Of a stretch of 64,000 nucleotides of DNA, positions 43,318 through 51,769 are shown one piece after another. A program made the position numbers and the translations under genes. This DNA comes from Candidatus Methanoperedens sp. (GTDB lineage Archaea > Halobacteriota > Methanosarcinia > Methanosarcinales > Methanoperedenaceae). Within the stretch, counting starts at the first letter, position 1. Every line of letters starts with the position of its first letter. Where the stretch lies: assembly GCA_027460525.1 (NCBI GenBank), contig JAPZAS010000016.1, positions 54,701 to 118,700 on the forward strand, written 5' to 3'. The notes beneath the pieces are model-generated. The model worked only from the letters and a program-made list of their open reading frames with translations, was not told where the DNA came from and made no database searches.

Positions 43318-44271
43318 ATGCGAGTTAAATTACTTAATTTGATACTATTGTTAACATTACCAGGATTTATTCTAATTTTAATCCCAGCAGCGACTGCTTC
43401 AGAAAATTCATGTATCGATTGCCATAAAACAGTAACCCCTTTTACCGAAGAGCAAAAGCGGTTCAACCAGATCAGAATCGAGCATCTTGAAAGACAGGTC
43501 ACATGTTCTCTTGCATGCCACGAAGATAGAATAAGAAACCTCACCACTACAAATTATCAGCAGTGGTCTGAATCTGTTCATGCCCTGAAAGGAGTTGCTT
43601 GCGATGCCTGCCATGGGGGAGATCCAACGCAAGCCACCAAAGAGAAAGCACATGCAAACATTAAGAACATCACAGACCCTGAAAGCCCTGTCTATTACAC
43701 CAATGTTCCAAATACCTGCGGAAAATGTCATTCCAAAGAGCTGACTAATTTTGAAAACAGCACACATTACAGGAAGCTTGAGGCATTGCAACTCGCTCCG
43801 ACATGCACGACGTGCCATGTCCCTCATACATTTACGGTCCTGAATCCTGAAGATTTCAGGACTACCTGCGGAACCTGTCATTCGGTGTATAAAAAGATAG
43901 CACCATACGACATCCCGCTCAGGGCAGAGGATTTGCTTGGAAAGGTAAATAAATTGAAATTCAATATTGAAACGGCAAGGCAGGATATTTTCTGGGCAAA
44001 AGAAAATGGAACTGATGTAAGCCAGGCGCAAGCGTACACAGATAATGCATTAAATACGCTGGATAATCTGGCGCCTATGTGGCATGAATTCAACCTCACG
44101 CATTTCGAGAATGAAATAGATGCAGCCAGCACGGAAGTAATGAAAGCTGAGGAGCTCGTAAAACCATCACCCACTCCGACTATAACGCAGGTTCCCAAAA
44201 CACCAGGATTTATCAGCCTGGCAGGATTGATCGCACTACTTGCCGTATCGTATCTGATAAGAAGGAAATAG
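43318..44271 (+). CDS. Six-haem cytochrome c with PGF-CTERM anchor
   Basis: A 317-residue exported protein with a signal peptide (residues 1-27). Haem sites are CIDCH, CSLACH (CxxxCH), CDACH, CGKCH, CTTCH and CGTCH. They are followed by a haem-free helical domain with MWHEFNLTHFENEIDAAS. A Thr/Pro linker leads to TPGFISLAGLIALLAVSYLI then RRK, a PGF-CTERM signal that archaeosortase A would recognise, replacing it with a lipid anchor. A paralogue is at 46863. It opens the electron-transfer cluster and is followed by a small cytochrome and NrfC/NrfD-like genes. Confidence 0.9.
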   Translation: MRVKLLNLILLLTLPGFILILIPAATASENSCIDCHKTVTPFTEEQKRFNQIRIEHLERQVTCSLACHEDRIRNLTTTNYQQWSESVHALKGVACDACHGGDPTQATKEKAHANIKNITDPESPVYYTNVPNTCGKCHSKELTNFENSTHYRKLEALQLAPTCTTCHVPHTFTVLNPEDFRTTCGTCHSVYKKIAPYDIPLRAEDLLGKVNKLKFNIETARQDIFWAKENGTDVSQAQAYTDNALNTLDNLAPMWHEFNLTHFENEIDAASTEVMKAEELVKPSPTPTITQVPKTPGFISLAGLIALLAVSYLIRRK

Positions 44272-44340
44272 AGACCGAAGGATGACAAAAACGATTTCTG
44301 AACAGCAGAGAACCTCTATTGTTATACGGGTGAGATGATA

Positions 44341-44790
44341 ATGCATCAACATCTGAAAAGAGCATTTACCTTATTAGCGCTCGGGATAATTGCTTTTATC
44401 TTAGTAAGATCCATGATCGTCCCTGACTCTTTCGGGCAGTACGGATGGTATAGGGGTGACTCGGTTCTTGAAATCAGGAATTTTCCAGTAGAGCATGCGG
44501 GTTCGGTGAGTTGCGGGGCAGAGAACTGTCACCAGACCATTTATTCTGTATGGATAAATGGCTCTCACAAAACCATAAATTGTGAGACCTGTCATGGTCC
44601 TGCAGAACAGCATGTCAGTAACATAAGGATAATGCCGTCTCCTGCAAATGATTCAAGGGACTATTGCGGTCTGTGCCACTTCAAGCGGGCAGCCAGACCT
44701 CCGGATTTCCTGCAGATCGACCCTGATATCCATGGTGAGAATCTACAATGCACATATTGCCATAACCCTCATAAGCCAGGGTTTGTTTAA
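44341..44790 (+). CDS. Small tetrahaem cytochrome c
   Basis: A ~149-residue protein with one N-terminal membrane anchor or signal helix (AFTLLALGIIAFILVRSMIV). It has three CxxCH sites (CETCH, CGLCH, CTYCH) and one CxxxxCH site (CGAENCH). The length and anchor fit a periplasmic-type electron carrier tied to the membrane. ATG at 44341 has GGTGA seven bases upstream; ATG at 44335 is also in frame. It precedes the Tat-exported iron-sulfur protein by 10 bp. Confidence 0.85.
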   Translation: MHQHLKRAFTLLALGIIAFILVRSMIVPDSFGQYGWYRGDSVLEIRNFPVEHAGSVSCGAENCHQTIYSVWINGSHKTINCETCHGPAEQHVSNIRIMPSPANDSRDYCGLCHFKRAARPPDFLQIDPDIHGENLQCTYCHNPHKPGFV

Positions 44791-44800
44791 TTGGAGGAAA

Positions 44801-45565
44801 ATGGACATATCAAGGCGAGAATTCACTAAACTGGGATGCAGGGTTATTATCGCCGGGGCGGCAGGTACTGCTATTATCGAATCCATCGTTAGAAACGGCA
44901 GTGGTGCCGAAAACCCGAAAGGATACGATTGGAATGAACATTATTGGGGCTATGTCGTCGATACAAGAAAATGCATTGGATGCGGGAGATGCGCAAACGC
45001 GTGCAAGCTTGAAAACCATGTTCCTTTCGATGAACCTGTTTTTAGAACCTGGGTTGAAAGATACAGGATACTGAAAGATGGCGAAGTGAAAATAGATTCG
45101 CCTAACGGGAGCATCGATGGGTTCACAGATGACATTCCTGCCGAGGAGATCAAAAAGGCTTTCTATGTCCCCAAGATATGCAATCACTGCGAAAACCCTC
45201 CCTGTGTCCAGGTTTGTCCTGTCGGGGCTACGTATGAGACAAAGGACGGGGTTGTTCTGGTGGATTATGATTACTGCATAGGATGCCGGTATTGCATTCA
45301 GGGCTGCCCTTATGGTGCGAGATACTTTAACACAGAAAGGAGGACTGCTGATAAATGCACGTGGTGCTATCACAGGATTACCAGGGGTCTTTTACCTGCA
45401 TGCGTCCAGGCATGCCCGGTCGGGGCACGGGTTTTTGGAGACCTGAAGGATCCGGAGAGCGCCGTCAATAAAATACTGGATAAAGAGCGGATCAATGTTC
45501 TTAAGCCCGACCTGGGAACGAAACCCAAGGTCTATTATGTTGGATTGGACAGGGAAGTGAAATGA
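44801..45565 (+). CDS. Tat-exported four-cluster ferredoxin-like subunit (NrfC/DmsB family)
   Basis: A 254-residue iron-sulfur protein with a twin-arginine signal (MDISRREFTKLGCR) and a hydrophobic stretch. Four 4Fe-4S sites are visible: CIGCGRCANAC, CNHCENPPCVQVC, CIGCRYCIQGC and CTWCYHR with a later CVQACPVGA. It would act outside the membrane between an NrfD-type quinol enzyme and cytochromes. The ATG at 44801 follows TTGGAGGA. It overlaps the NrfD-like gene by four bases, so the pair forms one complex. Confidence 0.93.
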   Translation: MDISRREFTKLGCRVIIAGAAGTAIIESIVRNGSGAENPKGYDWNEHYWGYVVDTRKCIGCGRCANACKLENHVPFDEPVFRTWVERYRILKDGEVKIDSPNGSIDGFTDDIPAEEIKKAFYVPKICNHCENPPCVQVCPVGATYETKDGVVLVDYDYCIGCRYCIQGCPYGARYFNTERRTADKCTWCYHRITRGLLPACVQACPVGARVFGDLKDPESAVNKILDKERINVLKPDLGTKPKVYYVGLDREVK

Positions 45566-46728
45566 TGGATTTAATCTCAGGATATATATACCCAAATGAA
45601 GCAGAAATACAATGGAGCGTACTGATTGTATTGTATCCGTATATAACGGGTCTTGTCGCCGGAGCATTCATAGCATCATCCTTGTATCATGTTTTTGGTA
45701 AAAAAGAAGTTAAACCTGTGGCACGATTTGCCCTTCTCACTGCTCTCTCCTTCCTGTTCGTTGCGACTATGCCGCTGCTTACGCATCTTGGGCATCCGGA
45801 GCGTGGTATTGAAATCATGTTCACGCCGCATGTTACGTCTGCGATGTCAGGTTTTGGCTATATTTATTCATTTTATCTGGTTGTTGTGGTGCTTGAGATA
45901 TGGCTTTCTTTCAGAGAAGATATTGTCAAAATGGCTTTGAATTCAAGAGGATGGAAGGAATTATTATATTCAGTGCTGGCACTTTTTTCATACGACATTT
46001 CTGAAAAAGCGCTGCACGATGATGAGAAACTCGCAAAGAAACTTGCCATCATAGGTATTCCGTCAGCGGCTTTCCTGCACGGCTATGTGGGCTTCATTTT
46101 CGGCGGGATTAAAGCAAATCCCTGGTGGTCAACTCCTCTTATGCCCATCATATTCCTGATGTCTGCAATTGTATCCGGCATCGCGCTTTTGATTTTACTC
46201 TATATTATTGCCATGAAGGTTCGAAAACATGCTATCGACCATAACTGTCTTCATTCTCTGGCGCATTATCTATGGATTTTCCTGATTTTAGACGTGGCAC
46301 TGGAAATGCTTGAGCTTATAAGCATGAAATACGAATCGCTTGAGCAGCTCGAGATAATAAACAGGCTGCTTTCAGAGAAAATAGCTTTAACTTTCTATGG
46401 AGTTCAACTGACGCTTGGCATCATCATTCCATTCATACTTCTCCTGATGGTAGGTATTATGAAGAAAAGGGAAACCCTGAAAATGCTGATGATATCCATT
46501 TCTTCCATTTTTGTTCTGATAGGTGTATTTGCTATGCGGTGGAACGTGGTCATCGGAGGACAGGAGATATCCAAGAGCTTAAGCGGCACCCTTACATACG
46601 TCCCGGTTTTATTTGGTCAGGAAGGACTCCTGCCTGCGATTGTAATAATGATTATTCCATTTATTATTCTGAGGGTTGTGACGTATATCCTCCCGCCCTG
46701 GCAGGACATGGAAGAAAATATTGAGTGA
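45562..46728 (+). CDS. NrfD-like (polysulfide reductase-type) integral membrane quinol subunit
   Basis: A 388-residue membrane protein with nine to ten helices. It shows the NrfD layout: an N-terminal PYITGLVAGAFIASSLYHVF, the loop THLGHPERGIEIMF, and KANPWWSTPLMPIIFLMSAI. NrfD-type subunits exchange electrons with quinones without haem. Together with the iron-sulfur protein upstream and flanking cytochromes it makes a plausible quinol:cytochrome oxidoreductase. An ATG at 45565 is an equally possible start. Confidence 0.9.
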   Translation: MMDLISGYIYPNEAEIQWSVLIVLYPYITGLVAGAFIASSLYHVFGKKEVKPVARFALLTALSFLFVATMPLLTHLGHPERGIEIMFTPHVTSAMSGFGYIYSFYLVVVVLEIWLSFREDIVKMALNSRGWKELLYSVLALFSYDISEKALHDDEKLAKKLAIIGIPSAAFLHGYVGFIFGGIKANPWWSTPLMPIIFLMSAIVSGIALLILLYIIAMKVRKHAIDHNCLHSLAHYLWIFLILDVALEMLELISMKYESLEQLEIINRLLSEKIALTFYGVQLTLGIIIPFILLLMVGIMKKRETLKMLMISISSIFVLIGVFAMRWNVVIGGQEISKSLSGTLTYVPVLFGQEGLLPAIVIMIIPFIILRVVTYILPPWQDMEENIE

Positions 46729-46862
46729 AATCCGACAAAATCAATCGTAAGCTATTTATTGTATCAAATCATCACATTGTTACGAAGCGGAACAAAAAAA
46801 GGATAGTGAGTTCCGGGCTTAAGATAGGATGATTTGAACTACAATAACGGTGAAAACGAAAA

Positions 46863-47840
46863 ATGTTTTCAAAAACTACAAAAATGCTCCACATACATGA
46901 ATTAAAAATTTTATCTATATATATATTATTTGTATATTTTATTGCGTTTATCGCACCCGCCGGAGCATCGCATTTAGACGTTCTTAACAATTCATGCGTA
47001 GACTGCCACAGGACATTATCCCCTTTTACGGATGAGCAGAGCCGATTTAATGAAATAAGGCTGAACCATATTGAAAGAAACATATCCTGCTCGCTTGAAT
47101 GCCATGAAGATGTAATAAGAAAAAGAGCAACCGACAATTTCCAGCAGTGGTCTGATTCTCTTCATTCAGAATATTATGTCACCTGCGATGCATGCCATGG
47201 TGGGAACCCAAATGCAAAAACAGAAGCAGATGCTCATGCTTCAATGAAGAACGTAAGCGATCCTAACAGTACCATTTATTTTAAAAACATACCCGATACC
47301 TGCGGAAAATGCCATGCTGATGTTCTTGATAATTTCAGGAATACCATGCATTATCAGAGACTGCGAGCTGAATCCCGCGCCCCTTCGTGCATTACCTGCC
47401 ACCAGCCGCACACTTTCAAGGTACTCAAAGCATCTGAGCTTACCAATGTGTGCAGTGTTTGCCACAATCCGAAGGACAATATTGCACCCCCGGGCGTCCC
47501 GAATGACGCAAAGCAGGCACTTGAAAAGCAGAGCGAATTGCAGGATGAAATTTTAAAGGCAAAAAATACTGTTGCTGAAGCAAAAGCAAAGGGCATGGAT
47601 GTCTCCACGGCCCAGATGGATATAGATGAAGCTGTGGCAGTTATGAATAATGCCCCATCTCTATGGCATGGATTTAATCTAAGGGACTTTAACACGCAAA
47701 TCCAGAGCGGAATAGACTATGCCAAAAAAGCAGAATATACGGCATCCGGAGTTGAACCTACCGTGCCGCGCGTTCCCGGCGTAGGAATAGCGTTCGTGTT
47801 GGGAATTTTCGCACTATTGTACTTAATAAGAAAACGGTGA
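46863..47840 (+). CDS. Six-haem cytochrome c, paralogue of 43318
   Basis: A 325-residue exported cytochrome with the same architecture as the one at 43318: haem sites CVDCH, CSLECH (CxxxCH), CDACH, CGKCH, CITCH and CSVCH, then a helical domain with LWHGFNLRDFNTQIQSGI. The C-terminal anchor VPGVGIAFVLGIFALLYLIR resembles PGF-CTERM but has Val in place of Phe. GGTGA lies nine bases before the ATG. The two paralogues flank the NrfC/NrfD pair and may be alternative electron acceptors. Confidence 0.9.
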   Translation: MFSKTTKMLHIHELKILSIYILFVYFIAFIAPAGASHLDVLNNSCVDCHRTLSPFTDEQSRFNEIRLNHIERNISCSLECHEDVIRKRATDNFQQWSDSLHSEYYVTCDACHGGNPNAKTEADAHASMKNVSDPNSTIYFKNIPDTCGKCHADVLDNFRNTMHYQRLRAESRAPSCITCHQPHTFKVLKASELTNVCSVCHNPKDNIAPPGVPNDAKQALEKQSELQDEILKAKNTVAEAKAKGMDVSTAQMDIDEAVAVMNNAPSLWHGFNLRDFNTQIQSGIDYAKKAEYTASGVEPTVPRVPGVGIAFVLGIFALLYLIRKR

Positions 47841-47848
47841 GTCGCGCG

Positions 47849-48964
47849 ATGGATAACATATCAATTATAGCAATTGTTAAGAACTGGATTTCGGCACACA
47901 GGCTCCCGATTATAATTTCATTGGTTGTTCTACTTCTGGCAGGTGTGGTCATTTCTGAAAAAGTGCTTGAAATCACTGAAAATCCGGCTTTTTGCGGAAA
48001 GAATTGCCATATCATGAGACCTTATTACGACTCATGGCGAACGTCTTCGCATAGTGATGTTCGATGCGTGGAATGCCATTACGAACCAGGATTGATAGGA
48101 CATATAAAAGGCAAGATTAACGGGCTTATGCAATTCTACAGCTATGAGACCAGCTCTGAAGAATATTCCGGGCAATTATTTGCAAAAGTCATGGATAAAA
48201 ATTGTCTCGTCTGCCATGAAAAGCGCATCTTTTCTTCCAATATTGATTTCAATGGAATCAATTTCAGCCACAGTAATCACTTGCTTGAACCAAAAAGGAA
48301 CATTTCATTGACATGCACAAGCTGCCACTCCATGATTGTGATAGGTATGAAAGAGCACCAGTCAGTCACAGACCCAACGTGCAACCAGTGCCATCCGAAT
48401 ATTGCTCAGAATGCTGTCGGGCATATCGTGGTGACAACATCAACTTGCTTTACCTGTCACTTTAGAAATGTACCCGGCAATAATTCTATTTCGGGTTGTC
48501 CCTCATGTCATGGCCCTCCAAAAGAAATGGTACAAAGCAATTATACAAATTTTAACCATACAAGTCACCTGAGCCGGGGTTACGAGTGCCTGACCTGCCA
48601 CACCAATACATCAACAGGTGCAAACGATATTGTTCCGAAGGAGAAATGCTTTTCATGTCATAATATCCCGGGAAGGGTCGCAAAATACAGCGACTTCAAT
48701 TTTGTGCATACGACCCATGTCACGAACAATAAGATCGCCTGCTATAACTGTCATTCCGATGTCAAACATGCTCCAACAATAAAGAATAATCTCTGCGCCA
48801 ACTGCCATGCTAATGAACATCCCAAAGACTGGCTTGTGACGCATAAGACTCAGGTTTTAATAGGCATGGTATGCAGTGACTGCCATCAGCCAAAGTTCTG
48901 CGCCGATTGCCATGCCACGGGAAAAGCAAGCACTATGAACCTGACTTTGCCAGTTAAACCATAA
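47849..48964 (+). CDS. Membrane-anchored 13-haem cytochrome c (NapC/NrfH-like N-terminus)
   Basis: A ~371-residue cytochrome with an N-terminal membrane helix (LPIIISLVVLLLAGVVI). There are 12 CxxCH sites and a first CxxxCH-type site (CGKNCHIMRPYYDSW), which resembles the first haem region of NapC/NrfH quinol dehydrogenases. The dense histidine content can supply sixth ligands. It would wire the membrane to extracellular acceptors or other cytochromes. ATG at 47849 has GGTGA eight bases before it, overlapping the stop of the previous gene; GTG at 47837 is possible. Confidence 0.9.
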   Translation: MDNISIIAIVKNWISAHRLPIIISLVVLLLAGVVISEKVLEITENPAFCGKNCHIMRPYYDSWRTSSHSDVRCVECHYEPGLIGHIKGKINGLMQFYSYETSSEEYSGQLFAKVMDKNCLVCHEKRIFSSNIDFNGINFSHSNHLLEPKRNISLTCTSCHSMIVIGMKEHQSVTDPTCNQCHPNIAQNAVGHIVVTTSTCFTCHFRNVPGNNSISGCPSCHGPPKEMVQSNYTNFNHTSHLSRGYECLTCHTNTSTGANDIVPKEKCFSCHNIPGRVAKYSDFNFVHTTHVTNNKIACYNCHSDVKHAPTIKNNLCANCHANEHPKDWLVTHKTQVLIGMVCSDCHQPKFCADCHATGKASTMNLTLPVKP

Positions 48965-49120
48965 ACTACCTTCTTTTCATCATAGAAGTTCCTCAAAAAC
49001 GACACATTTCTTAAGTAAATCCAAAAGCAAATGCATGGAATTTTTAGCTTTAAAAGCTCAATTGTCAAAATTACAAAAAGTAAAAAAAATGAAAGCTAGG
49101 TATGAAAGGAGATAATCTGT

Positions 49121-49804
49121 TCAGCTTTTTTCATTCATCTGCCGCATAGCTTCGTCATATTCGAGGGGATGTTCGTGTTTCATCTGTTCCTCCGAGAGGT
49201 TGCCTGTGATCCAGGCTTTTGACATCGGGAATACCTCGGGGCTGTAATGAACATTCCACCAGTGAACTATAAAAATAAACAGGGTTGCAAGTAATGCCTC
49301 GTCCGTATGAATAATGGTTGAAAGATGCACGTATGCATAGGGTATGTATTTCATTGCCACGAAAGGAAACATCATCATGAGTCCAGTAACGCACATCATC
49401 ACCATTCCCCAGAATGCGCCCCAGTAGTCGAATTTTTCTTTCCAGCTATACCTGCCGTATTTGGGCTGCTCTGCTTTTCCAACGTAAGAGAGAATCGTTT
49501 GCCAGAAATCCATCGCATCCTTTAAAGTCGGCATTATTTTTCTTTCAAACAGTGATTCCTTATCAATGAAGATATGGTATGTAACATGATAAATCCCGAG
49601 AATGACCATTCCAATGCCTGCTGCATGATGTATCTGCGTCCGCATTTCAAACCCGCCCAGGAGATTGATAATTACAGGAGACCACCAGGAATCCGGGAAT
49701 TTAAGAGGCATTCCGCTGACTACTAAAGCCATGAAAGCCCCGATCATTGCCCAGTGCTGTACAAGTTGATTGAATGTAAACCTTTTAAAAAAAACTTCAC
49801 CCAT
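49121..49804 (-). CDS. Membrane cytochrome b subunit, paralogue of 5978
   Basis: A 227-residue b-type cytochrome: EVFFKRFTFNQLVQHWAMIG, then MRTQIHHAAGIGMVILGIYH and later STIIHTDEALLATLFIFIVH. The haem histidines match the paralogue at 5978, but the fifth C-terminal helix of that protein is missing. It lies 60 bp downstream of the seven-haem cytochrome c on the same strand, repeating the c-then-b order of the first locus. It probably exchanges electrons between quinone and that cytochrome. Confidence 0.88.
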   Translation of the reverse strand: MGEVFFKRFTFNQLVQHWAMIGAFMALVVSGMPLKFPDSWWSPVIINLLGGFEMRTQIHHAAGIGMVILGIYHVTYHIFIDKESLFERKIMPTLKDAMDFWQTILSYVGKAEQPKYGRYSWKEKFDYWGAFWGMVMMCVTGLMMMFPFVAMKYIPYAYVHLSTIIHTDEALLATLFIFIVHWWNVHYSPEVFPMSKAWITGNLSEEQMKHEHPLEYDEAMRQMNEKS

Positions 49805-49864
49805 ACTACCGTCTCCTTTTACTTCAGAATCAGAAACTTCAATTAATCTTTGCCTGGACGTGTT

Positions 49865-50821
49865 CTACCATCTCCTTTGAATCCTGAACCTTGAAAGGAA
49901 ATCCAGAATCACTATACCGGCAAAGACACCTATAACCCCGGTTGTCAATATTTTGAAAAATAACACTATCCAGTAAGCCAGATCGAATGGACCGAAGAAA
50001 TAGGGTTGCATCTTTGGATCTATACCTGTCTTATTAAAAACCAGCTCTCCTGTATGAATTGACTCCTTGTCATGTACAAATCCTGCGGCAACCTTGGCGT
50101 CGAGCTCGGCTCCGGGATGACAGTTTGCCTTGCCGCACGTCTTGGGGAGGTTGTCAGGGTAAGTGCTTGAAGTGGGATCTGTATGGGATTTTATATTGTG
50201 GTTTCCATGGCAGTCCGCGCAAGTGGCAACCACTGTGTAGCCGTTGCTCAGGGCTTTCCAGTGGAAGGATTCCTTATAGGTATCAAATCTGTCTGTTTTA
50301 ATCCCATAGTACCATGCACTCATTAATTCCTTGTTCGAGTGGCATTTTGCACAGGTTGCAGGACTGTTCTGGTGATTTGTAGAAGAGTTTGGGTCTGATA
50401 TCGCCCGGATTTCATGGACGCCGTGACAATCCGTGCAGGTTGCAGCATCGGTATGACCTTTTGCGATCTGTTCCCAGTGGATGCTCATTTTATAGTCTTT
50501 TGCTTCCTGGGGATGGCATTTGGAGCAGATGTTTGTTATATTGTTTCGTGTGGGTTTGCCGGTGAAATCTCCCGACATCACGGCATTAGAAATCACAGTA
50601 GCATTTGTCTGGGGGTTTCCACCATGGCAATCTGTGCATGTAAAACCATTCTGGTAATGGATATTATTCCTGAATTCAGTGACCACTTGCGTATGGCAGT
50701 GATAACATGAGGAATCTTCCTGGGCAGAAACGGTCGTAATTGATATAGAGAATGCGATCACTAAAATCAATACGTATTTATTTTTCAATATGGAGTACAT
50801 TTCATCGTTTGCAGGCAGCAT
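49865..50821 (-). CDS. Seven-haem membrane-anchored cytochrome c, paralogue of 5107
   Basis: A 318-residue protein with an N-terminal signal helix (YVLILVIAFSISITTVSA). It has six CxxCH sites (CYHCH, CTDCH, CSKCH, CTDCH, CAKCH, CADCH) and a final CxxxCH-type site (CGKANCH), plus a C-terminal membrane helix and basic tail (RFRIQRRW). The haem order and spacing match the protein at 5107. ATG at 50821 is used; an internal ATG at 50800 is possible. It is convergent with the plus-strand cytochrome cluster, so this c/b pair is expressed separately. Confidence 0.9.
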   Translation of the reverse strand: MLPANDEMYSILKNKYVLILVIAFSISITTVSAQEDSSCYHCHTQVVTEFRNNIHYQNGFTCTDCHGGNPQTNATVISNAVMSGDFTGKPTRNNITNICSKCHPQEAKDYKMSIHWEQIAKGHTDAATCTDCHGVHEIRAISDPNSSTNHQNSPATCAKCHSNKELMSAWYYGIKTDRFDTYKESFHWKALSNGYTVVATCADCHGNHNIKSHTDPTSSTYPDNLPKTCGKANCHPGAELDAKVAAGFVHDKESIHTGELVFNKTGIDPKMQPYFFGPFDLAYWIVLFFKILTTGVIGVFAGIVILDFLSRFRIQRRW

Positions 50822-51039
50822 TTTTCCTATCCCTTAATAAGACCGTATTTATACGAGGACTAATTCCCGTTTTTCCAGTTTTATTCCGTATTACTTTTTG
50901 ACCTGATGCCTTATATAATTTATCATTTTTTTATCATTATTTTATATGTTGTCTTGAAGAACTGGCGTAATCCATTGGCAGGAACCATACATTAAATAGA
51001 AGATAATGCTTTATTCTCTGAATCAATTTGACCCGGGAT

Positions 51040-51735
51040 ATGATAAGAACGGACGATATCGAAGAAGAGATTCAGCGCATAGTATCCTTTCCCGATGAAA
51101 AATTCACAGCGATAATTCGCGAAGTGGGATTTGAATGTGATTGCTGCGGCAAATGCTGCACAAGCGAATTCAACGACCATGTATTTCTTCTGGATAACGA
51201 TGCCGCACGAATAATTAATGTTCTTGGCTATGATTTCCTGCGCCCTGCGCCGTATTTTGATTTTTGCGATAACCTTGGCAGATTCTATGTACTGGGTTAC
51301 GCCCTGAAAAGTAAACCAAACGGTGATTGTATATTCTATACAGGGGGCAGATGCGAGCATTACGAGATTCGTCCTGATATTTGTAAAATATTCCCCTATA
51401 TGCTTCACAGGGAACCTGATGAAGATGGTAATGTCGAATTCAGGCAGATAGGCGGTTTGAATGAGCATGGATTGTACCACAGCGATATAGACGATGAAAC
51501 GTGCAAGGAAATAGTAAGGCAGGTAAAAACATACGAATCAGGTTTCCTTGGGCAGAAGCTCAGGTTCTTGAATGCGATTAAGGAACATTTCAAAAAACAT
51601 GCTCTCAAACACAGCAGGCAGATGTATGACAGGATGATGAGGGAGTATGAGAACGGCAGAGAGATAGAAGTTTATGTATTCTTTCAGGGCAGATTTGAAA
51701 AAAAGACCATCTCCAAACAATTTATTAAACCGTAA
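51040..51735 (+). CDS. YkgJ-family cysteine-cluster protein
   Basis: A 231-residue protein with the YkgJ pattern: an early cluster FECDCCGKCCTSE (CxCCGxCC) at about residue 38, then CIFYTGGRCEHYEIRPDICK further on, and KIFPYMLH. These cysteines are thought to bind zinc or an iron-sulfur cluster. No reaction is established for most members. The C-terminal third is helical and charged. It lies 34 bp before the rhomboid gene. The ATG at 51040 is preferred to an in-frame TTG at 51028. Confidence 0.85.
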   Translation: MIRTDDIEEEIQRIVSFPDEKFTAIIREVGFECDCCGKCCTSEFNDHVFLLDNDAARIINVLGYDFLRPAPYFDFCDNLGRFYVLGYALKSKPNGDCIFYTGGRCEHYEIRPDICKIFPYMLHREPDEDGNVEFRQIGGLNEHGLYHSDIDDETCKEIVRQVKTYESGFLGQKLRFLNAIKEHFKKHALKHSRQMYDRMMREYENGREIEVYVFFQGRFEKKTISKQFIKP

Positions 51736-51769
51736 GACAAAAGGACATTAAACTAATGGGCGGATAACA

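Noticed and set aside
44648..44800. N-terminal extension of the iron-sulfur protein gene upstream of 44801
   Set aside because: It overlaps the tetrahaem cytochrome gene in another frame and would bury the twin-arginine signal; ATG 44801 has a good ribosome site.
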